Shown here: positions 6,219 to 10,008 of the stretch, in pieces | How positions within the stretch are numbered: position 1 is the first letter of the stretch | Layout: every line of letters starts with the position of its first letter | DNA from: Chloroflexota bacterium | GTDB lineage: Bacteria > Chloroflexota > UBA6077 | Reading direction: 5' to 3' | Assembly (NCBI GenBank): GCA_021845945.1 | Contig: JAJZRD010000135.1 | Coordinates: 1 to 10,008, forward strand | Length of the DNA stretch: 10,008 nucleotides | Notes under the pieces: generated by a model | The model's database searches: none | What the model was told of the DNA's origin: nothing | Seen by the model: only the letters and a program-made list of their open reading frames with translations | Made by a program: the position numbers and the translations under genes

Positions 6219-7141
6219 GAAGCCTGCTCCGCCTGCCAGCGGGCCCTGGCCTCCTGATAGGCGTGGTACAGCCGCGCCCACTCCTCGATGGAGAGGGTCT
6301 GGGGACGGCGGGTAGGGTCGATGCCGGCCGCCTCCAGCACCACGAAAACGCCGTTGGGAGGGAACCAGAGGCTCTGAGAGAGGGAGTTGTGAAGCTGCTT
6401 ACGGCGGCGGCTGAAACCCGCCGCCACCAGCTGTAGCAGAGCTTCGGGGTCCTCCACCCCCTCGGGGGGACGCTCGTACAGCTCCAGCTTCAGGACCGTG
6501 GAGTCCACCTTGGGAGCCGGGTAGAAGGCCTCCGCCGGGACCTGGCGGACCACCGTTACTCGAGCGTAAAGCTGCACCATGATGGACAGGAGGCTCGTAT
6601 CCCCGGGCTTCGCAGCGATCCGGTCCGCCACCTCCCGCTGCACCATCACCACGGCCAGGGTCGGCCTGGCGGTGGCGGTCAGCATGTGCCGAAGGGCGGG
6701 GGAGGTGATGTTGTAGGGCAGGTTGGCCACCACCTTGAACGGCCCGCGGAAGACCGTGGCGGGGTCGAACTCCAGGAAGTTGCCCTGAATGATCTCGAGG
6801 TTCTTGGCGCCGGGCACCAGGTGGGGCAGCAGGGCGGCCAACTGGCGGTCCAGTTCCACCACCACGACCCGCCTGGCCGCCTTGACCAGCTCGCGGGTCA
6901 GCACTCCGAGGCCGGGGCCTACCTCCAGCACCTCCTCATCGGAGTGCAGTTCGGCGGCGGCGACGATGTCCGCGACAGTGTAACTGTCGGTGAGGAAGCT
7001 CTGAGAGAAGCCCTTTCGAGCGGACAGCCCCAGCCTGCGCAGCAGCGCGCGGGGGGTCAACCGGCTCAACTCTTCCGGCGAGGGCATCCCCCGAGGAGCC
7101 TCCGACCGGCCGTCCGCTGTTCCCTTCCGTCGATCCGTCAT
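6215..7141 (-). CDS. rsmA: 16S rRNA dimethyladenosine transferase RsmA (KsgA)
   Basis: This 308-residue enzyme dimethylates two adjacent adenosines near the 3' end of 16S rRNA, using S-adenosylmethionine, during 30S maturation. Seen in order are SQSFLTD (46-52), SAM-binding motif I EVGPGLG (73-79), VVVVELD (92-98), catalytic motif NLPYNITSP (140-148), AFYPAPKVDSTVL (205-217) and the C-terminal FSRRRKQLHNSL (243-254). Length is slightly above the usual 270-290 because of about 40 N-terminal residues rich in Arg and Pro. I chose the ATG at 7139-7141, which has GGTGGAGG upstream. An ATG 20 codons further up lacks a comparable site. The stop overlaps the ispE GTG by 4 bases. Confidence 0.93.
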   Translation of the reverse strand: MTDRRKGTADGRSEAPRGMPSPEELSRLTPRALLRRLGLSARKGFSQSFLTDSYTVADIVAAAELHSDEEVLEVGPGLGVLTRELVKAARRVVVVELDRQLAALLPHLVPGAKNLEIIQGNFLEFDPATVFRGPFKVVANLPYNITSPALRHMLTATARPTLAVVMVQREVADRIAAKPGDTSLLSIMVQLYARVTVVRQVPAEAFYPAPKVDSTVLKLELYERPPEGVEDPEALLQLVAAGFSRRRKQLHNSLSQSLWFPPNGVFVVLEAAGIDPTRRPQTLSIEEWARLYHAYQEARARWQAEQAS

Positions 7142-7175
7142 CCTGCCTCCACCTGTAGCCTTGTCCTTCAGTGTA

Positions 7176-7188
7176 ATCGTACCACGAT
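7176..7188 (-). promoter_or_regulatory. Possible extended -10 with dyad upstream of rsmA
   Basis: On the minus strand ATCGT-GGT-ACGAT is a perfect 5-bp dyad. It contains TGGTACGAT, which fits an extended -10 element, 34 bases before the rsmA start. No good -35 hexamer is visible. It could be a weak promoter, an operator, or chance. Confidence 0.25.
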
Positions 7189-7229
7189 GCCCTGCCGGCA
7201 AGGAAGGTGGAAGAAGGAGTTCTCAGTCG

Positions 7230-7427
7230 CTACCAGGCGATCAGATACGCAGCCAGGTCCGTGCCGTTTCTACCGGAGTCACCGAACTGCCCGGGGAACA
7301 GCAGGGGAGCGAGCAGGGAGCCAATCAACACGGCGGTTCCGAGCAAGACGATGGCGCCAATCAAGAGGCGGGAGGCGAAATCCTCGGGCAGGCTGTAGCG
7401 AAGGCGAGAGTAGGCAGAGATGCGCAT
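7230..7427 (-). CDS. Small single-pass membrane protein, unidentified
   Basis: This 65-residue protein is predicted to have one membrane helix at about 20-43 (RLLIGAIVLLGTAVLIGSLL), preceded by an Arg-rich N-terminus, which suggests the N-terminus is cytoplasmic. A short polar tail ends in LAAYLIAW. I do not recognise a family. I believe it is real because GGAGGG precedes the ATG at 7425-7427 at good spacing and a plausible promoter (TTGCGC-17-TATTAT) lies directly upstream. An ATG 9 codons earlier lacks a ribosome binding site. It is followed, 88 bases later, by rsmA. Confidence 0.65.
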   Translation of the reverse strand: MRISAYSRLRYSLPEDFASRLLIGAIVLLGTAVLIGSLLAPLLFPGQFGDSGRNGTDLAAYLIAW

Positions 7428-7455
7428 GGGTACCCTCCGACAGAGCTTCACCAAG

Positions 7456-7484
7456 ATAATACTTAGTGCGGCACACTAGCGCAA
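7456..7484 (-). promoter_or_regulatory. Promoter of the 65-residue membrane protein, with palindrome in spacer
   Basis: The minus strand reads TTGCGC (7479-7484), a 17-base spacer, then TATTAT (7456-7461). The start codon follows 28 bases later. The spacer is almost wholly filled by TAGTGTGCCGCACTA (7464-7478), a palindrome matching at 6 of 7 pairs about a central base. That is a typical operator position for a repressor. The -10 is good (5 of 6), the -35 poor (3 of 6). Confidence 0.55.
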
Positions 7485-7560
7485 GAGCCATACCCCGCTC
7501 CAAACCAGCACCAATCCCTGTCCGGTTTGCCAGACTCGGCACAGTCTCCCGGCGGGGGAA

Positions 7561-7575
7561 GAGGGCTTCGCCCTC
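7561..7575 (-). terminator. Short hairpin overlapping the stop of the 101-residue gene
   Basis: The minus strand forms GAGGGC-GAA-GCCCTC immediately at the TGA stop and continues TTCCCCC. The stem is 6 bp and perfect, but the T-run is only two bases, so it is a weak terminator candidate. Confidence 0.3.
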
Positions 7576-7879
7576 AGTCGAGGAGCAGACGGAAGAGGTC
7601 CAGTGGAAGCCAGGAGGTGAGGGGAACGGTAAGTAGTATCGCCAGCGGTGCGCGCAGCCTCTGGCCGGCGGTTTGTCCCGTGAAGAATGCCGCTACCATG
7701 GCCACCAGGGTCAGAGGCTCGAAAGGCAGGCGAGAGGCCAGCCGAACCACAATCGCCAGCAACACGGGCACGTGGACCGCCAGGAACCATTGCCAGGAGA
7801 ACTTCTTCACGTTGCCCCGCCAGTAGCCAAAGGGCACGTTAGCGGCAAAGACTATCGCCATGTCGACCAATAGAGTCAT
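7574..7879 (-). CDS. Small conserved-looking multi-pass membrane protein, unidentified
   Basis: This 101-residue hydrophobic protein is predicted to have three or four membrane segments, at about 3-16, 30-47, 53-68 and 76-95. Between the first two is a basic, aromatic loop, PFGYWRGNVKKFSWQWF (16-32). I have an impression of similar short proteins with an FGYWR-VKKFS-QWFL pattern in Chloroflexota and archaea, but cannot name the family. The ATG at 7877-7879 has a strong GGAGGAGG site 8-9 bases upstream. The frame stays open 37 codons further up, but those are not needed. It lies between the ffs terminator and the 65-residue membrane protein. Function unknown. Confidence 0.72.
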   Translation of the reverse strand: MTLLVDMAIVFAANVPFGYWRGNVKKFSWQWFLAVHVPVLLAIVVRLASRLPFEPLTLVAMVAAFFTGQTAGQRLRAPLAILLTVPLTSWLPLDLFRLLLD

Positions 7880-7964
7880 CGGCCAACCTCCTCCATTGAT
7901 GGACTGGTCGTTTCTCCGGGATAGTAGCATCCGCCGTGGGACGCCGGGCGTGGTCTGCGCAACC

Positions 7965-7996
7965 AAAAGGGCGGTGGCGATTCCCGCCACCGCCCC
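7965..7996 (-). terminator. Intrinsic terminator of ffs
   Basis: The minus strand has GGGCGGTGGCG (7985-7995 complement), a 5-base loop GGAAT and CGCCACCGCCC, an 11-bp perfect stem, followed by TTTT (7965-7968). It lies about 20 bases past the proposed 3' end of the SRP RNA. Confidence 0.85.
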
Positions 7997-8014
7997 ATCG
8001 TCTCAGAGAGAAAT

Positions 8015-8283
8015 GGTCGTGCACCCGTTGTCGACTCAGGCCCCCCGACGGTGCCTGACTAGCCTGCTCCGGCCAGGTTGCCCTGCGGCACCCGAAGATA
8101 ACCAGTTACCGCTGCTTCCTTCCGGACCTGACGGGGTTCCTGAGTCTCCGCCGCGCAGGACCAAGCCCTCTACGCCACTGAGCCAAGCCCTGGTCGAAAA
8201 GCACTGAGCCTCGAACGGGAATTCGACCCCGCTATAGCGGGTTGCGGGTACAGGGCACCGCTAGTTCCCCGTCTAGCACGACC
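8015..8283 (-). ncRNA. ffs: Signal recognition particle RNA, long (Alu-domain) type
   Basis: The SRP RNA binds Ffh and targets ribosomes making membrane proteins. The invariant domain IV hairpin is present on the minus strand as GTCAGGTCCGGAAGGAAGCA followed by GC (8111-8132), with its GGAA tetraloop. The 5' part holds GGTGCCCTGTACCCGCAACC and a GCTATAGC hairpin region, as in long bacterial SRP RNAs with an Alu domain. I set the ends from two signals: the 5' GGTCGTGC (8276-8283) pairs perfectly with the 3' GCACGACC (8015-8022), and a consensus promoter puts +1 at about 8283. The resulting 269 nt resembles the roughly 270-nt Bacillus RNA. Mature ends could differ by several bases. Confidence 0.92.
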
Positions 8284-8289
8284 AATTAG

Positions 8290-8319
8290 ATTCTAGCCGG
8301 GCTATCACCCCGGTGTCAA
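8290..8319 (-). promoter_or_regulatory. Housekeeping promoter of ffs
   Basis: On the minus strand TTGACA (8314-8319) is a perfect -35 and TAGAAT (8290-8295) is 5 of 6 for the -10, with an 18-base spacer. The RNA's first GG falls 7 bases downstream of the -10, which independently supports the ffs 5' end. The spacer contains a CCGGG-N7-CCCGG dyad. Confidence 0.88.
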
Positions 8320-8324
8320 GGGAG

Positions 8325-8356
8325 ACAACAACGATGCGGTCCGGCGAGCCGCATCG
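8325..8356 (-). terminator. Probable terminator of serS
   Basis: Thirteen bases past the serS stop the minus strand forms CGATGCGG-N9-CCGCATCG, an 8-bp perfect stem (8332-8356), followed by TTGTTGT. The T-tail is interrupted, and the ffs -35 starts a few bases further on, so this hairpin would separate the two units. Confidence 0.6.
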
Positions 8357-8369
8357 CCGGGGGCGCAGC

Positions 8370-9656
8370 CTACTCCGTCTCGCGAGCCGGCGCGATTACC
8401 CCCAGACCACCCATGTAAGGCCGCAGCGCCTCGGGGATCACCACCGAACCATCGGCCTGCTGGTAGTTCTCCAGCACCGCCGCCATGGTGCGCCCCACCG
8501 CCAGACCCGACCCGTTCAGGGTGTGGACGAACTCAGCCTTCGCACCTGCCTCGGGCCGGTAGCGGATGTTCGCCCGTCTGGCCTGGAAGTCCACGAAGTT
8601 GCTGCAGGAGGAGATCTCCACGTATCTGCCCTGGCCGGGCATCCACGCCTCAGGGTCGTACTTCTTGGCCGCGGCGAACCCCACGTCGCCGGTGCACATC
8701 ATGCTCACCCTGTAGGGGATCTCCAGCCGCTTCAGCACGTCCTCGGCGTCCCCCAGCAGCTTCTCCAACTCATCGTAGGAGCTGCCCGGCTCGACGAACT
8801 TGACCAACTCCACCTTGTCGAACTGGTGCACCCGGATCAGCCCTCGGGTGTCCCGACCGGCCGAGCCCGCCTCACGGCGGAAGCAGGCCGTGTAGGCCAC
8901 GTAGTGGAGGGGCAGGGTACCAGGCTCCAGGATCTCGTCCCTGTGCATGTTGGTCACCGGCACCTCAGCCGTCGGCACGAGGAAGAGATCGTCGGGATCG
9001 GTCCGGTAGGCATCCTCCTCGAACTTAGGCAGCTGGCCCGTGCCAACCATGCACTCTCGGCGGACGAGATACGGGGGGTATATCTCGGTATAGCCGTGCT
9101 CGGTGGTGTGCATATCCAGCATGAAGGAGACGATGGCCCGCTCCAGCCTGGCACCCAATCCCTTCAGCAGGCCAAATCGCGCTCCAGAGATCTTAGCCGC
9201 GCGCTCGAAATCCATGATGCCCAGCCGCTCGCCGATCTCCCAATGAGGGCGGGGCTCGAAATCGAAGCTCTTCGGCTCGCCCCAGCTCCGAACCACCACG
9301 TTCTGCGTCTCGTCCTTCCCCTCGGGAACGGACTCGTTCGGGATGTTGGGGACCAGCAGGAGTAGCTGCTCCAGCCGCTCGTCGATATCCTTGATAGTCG
9401 GCTCCAGCTCCTTGATCCGCTGGGACAGCTGCCTCATCTCGGCGATCCGATCGGCGATGGTCGACTTGTCCTTGACCTTCGCGATCTCGCCTGAGGCCCG
9501 GTTCTGCTCGGCCCGCATGGCCTCAAGCTGGGACAGCAGTTGGCGCCGGCGGACGTCCAACTCCAGGATCTCGTCCACCGGTGCGGTCTCGTGTCGCTTC
9601 CGTAGCGACTCCTTTACGACGTCGGGATGATCGCGGATGAACTGCAGGCTAAGCAA
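8370..9656 (-). CDS. serS: Seryl-tRNA synthetase
   Basis: This 428-residue class II synthetase charges tRNA(Ser) and tRNA(Sec) with serine in the cytoplasm. Residues about 28-101 form the tRNA-binding coiled-coil arm. The catalytic core shows motif 1 around [11 protein letters not shown] (188-198), serine-binding TAE (229-231), motif 2 [20 protein letters not shown] (258-277) and motif 3 [17 protein letters not shown] (380-396). Length is normal for bacterial SerRS. The start is TTG (9654-9656). GAGGTG lies 5 bases upstream and the protein then begins with the expected [11 protein letters not shown]. The nearby ATG (9670-9672 complement) is in another frame. I see no T-box-like leader in the short gap upstream, which is filled by a repeat. 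Confidence 0.96.
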   Translation of the reverse strand: MLSLQFIRDHPDVVKESLRKRHETAPVDEILELDVRRRQLLSQLEAMRAEQNRASGEIAKVKDKSTIADRIAEMRQLSQRIKELEPTIKDIDERLEQLLLLVPNIPNESVPEGKDETQNVVVRSWGEPKSFDFEPRPHWEIGERLGIMDFERAAKISGARFGLLKGLGARLERAIVSFMLDMHTTEHGYTEIYPPYLVRRECMVGTGQLPKFEEDAYRTDPDDLFLVPTAEVPVTNMHRDEILEPGTLPLHYVAYTACFRREAGSAGRDTRGLIRVHQFDKVELVKFVEPGSSYDELEKLLGDAEDVLKRLEIPYRVSMMCTGDVGFAAAKKYDPEAWMPGQGRYVEISSCSNFVDFQARRANIRYRPEAGAKAEFVHTLNGSGLAVGRTMAAVLENYQQADGSVVIPEALRPYMGGLGVIAPARETE

Positions 9657-9677
9657 AATTGCACCTCACCATTCTCA

Positions 9678-9742
9678 GTGATGAGTCATGAGTGATGAGT
9701 AACGGGTCCCACCGCCCATTACCCATTACTCATTACTCATCG
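9678..9742. repeat. Heptamer array D arranged as an inverted repeat
   Basis: The left arm is GTGATGA, GTCATGA, GTGATGA, GTAACGG (9678-9705). The right arm is CCCATTA, CCCATTA, CTCATTA, CTCATCG (9715-9742). The arms are complementary over about 20 bases with two mismatches, forming a hairpin with a loop of about 7 bases. It fills the gap upstream of serS and runs into the 3' end of the neighbouring gene, whose stop lies at 9726-9728. Confidence 0.8.
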
Positions 9743-10008
9743 CTCTGGACCTACCACTGGCGGCCACTCGCGCCAGATCCACGACGATCTCGCCTTCCTC
9801 CGGTAGCCGCTGCACCACCAGGTTGTCCTTGAAGACGACGACCGACAGCCCCATGGGCGTCCCCAGCTCCATCCCCAGCGCCTCCAGGGCCACCGCCGCC
9901 TCCACCGCCGTATCGTCCGCCACCGTTTCCAGGTCACCCTGGATCCGGATCCACCCGCTGCCTTCCTCCCAGCGACGCAGCTCGATGGAGGGCCCATCGG
10001 GTCTCAGG
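9726..10008 (-). CDS. C-terminal end of an unidentified protein, truncated by the window edge
   Basis: The frame is open from the window edge to a TAA at 9726-9728, giving 93 visible residues beginning LRPDGPSIELRRW and ending SRAMSNE. Third codon positions are strongly G/C, as in the neighbouring real genes. A valine codon at 9921-9923 could serve as a start, but the open frame above it suggests a longer protein. I recognise no motif. The last six or so residues (AMSNE) are encoded by the heptamer repeat, so the original C-terminus probably ended a little earlier. It lies 69 bases upstream of serS on the same strand. Confidence 0.6.
   Translation of the reverse strand, partial: LRPDGPSIELRRWEEGSGWIRIQGDLETVADDTAVEAAVALEALGMELGTPMGLSVVVFKDNLVVQRLPEEGEIVVDLARVAASGRSRAMSNE

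Noticed and set aside
8221..8262. GTCGAATTCCCG-like stretch resembling a tRNA T-arm
   Set aside because: It belongs to the Alu domain of the SRP RNA. No acceptor, anticodon or D stem can be assembled around it.
8313..9365. 350-residue plus-strand open frame opposite serS
   Set aside because: It is antisense to a clear seryl-tRNA synthetase. Such frames are common in GC-rich DNA and it has no motif.
9657..9725. Possible T-box leader upstream of serS
   Set aside because: The 69-base gap is too short, consists of heptamer repeat and shows no T-box core or specifier stem.

Overview
The window is high-GC DNA from a free-living bacterium and looks chromosomal. It carries housekeeping genes (serS, rsmA, ispE, the SRP RNA), catabolic genes (proline dehydrogenase and a lactate-oxidation module) and many dispersed intergenic repeats. 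A long Alu-domain SRP RNA, the rsmA-ispE overlap, a fused LutB-LutA protein and abundant heptamer and palindromic repeats would fit Chloroflexota, or less likely another high-GC lineage such as Actinomycetota. That placement is inference, not read from a marker gene. Apart from a 12-codon tail at the left edge, every gene is on the minus strand, so transcription runs from high to low coordinates.

Right to left, the layout starts with the C-terminal end of an unidentified protein (9726-10008), whose stop codon lies inside a heptamer repeat hairpin. Next is serS (TTG start), then a terminator-like hairpin. The ffs/SRP RNA gene follows, complete with a TTGACA-18-TAGAAT promoter and an 11-bp-stem terminator. 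After it come two small membrane-protein genes, the second with a promoter whose spacer holds a near-perfect palindrome. rsmA and ispE follow, overlapping by 4 bp, and end in a terminator-like hairpin. Proline dehydrogenase is next, then a REP/MITE-like palindrome, then lutC and a fused lutB-lutA gene carrying an N-terminal membrane segment. A gene-free stretch of about 560 bp is packed with repeats, and a YbaK/ProX-type editing-domain gene closes the set, converging on the plus-strand gene that ends at base 39.

The genes fall into an information-processing group (serS, ffs, rsmA, the YbaK-like deacylase), one isoprenoid step (ispE) and a catabolic group. Proline dehydrogenase and LutABC both oxidise small organic acids or amino acids and pass electrons onward, so they may form a loose substrate-oxidation cluster.

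I see no phage, CRISPR or defence system. The least ordinary signals are in non-coding DNA. Heptamer tandem arrays sit on or within a few bases of three of the minus-strand stop codons. A 151-bp element has 16-bp inverted ends and two internal hairpins whose stems differ by compensatory changes. A palindrome occupies the promoter spacer of a small membrane-protein gene. In coding DNA the main oddity is the membrane-anchored LutB-LutA fusion.
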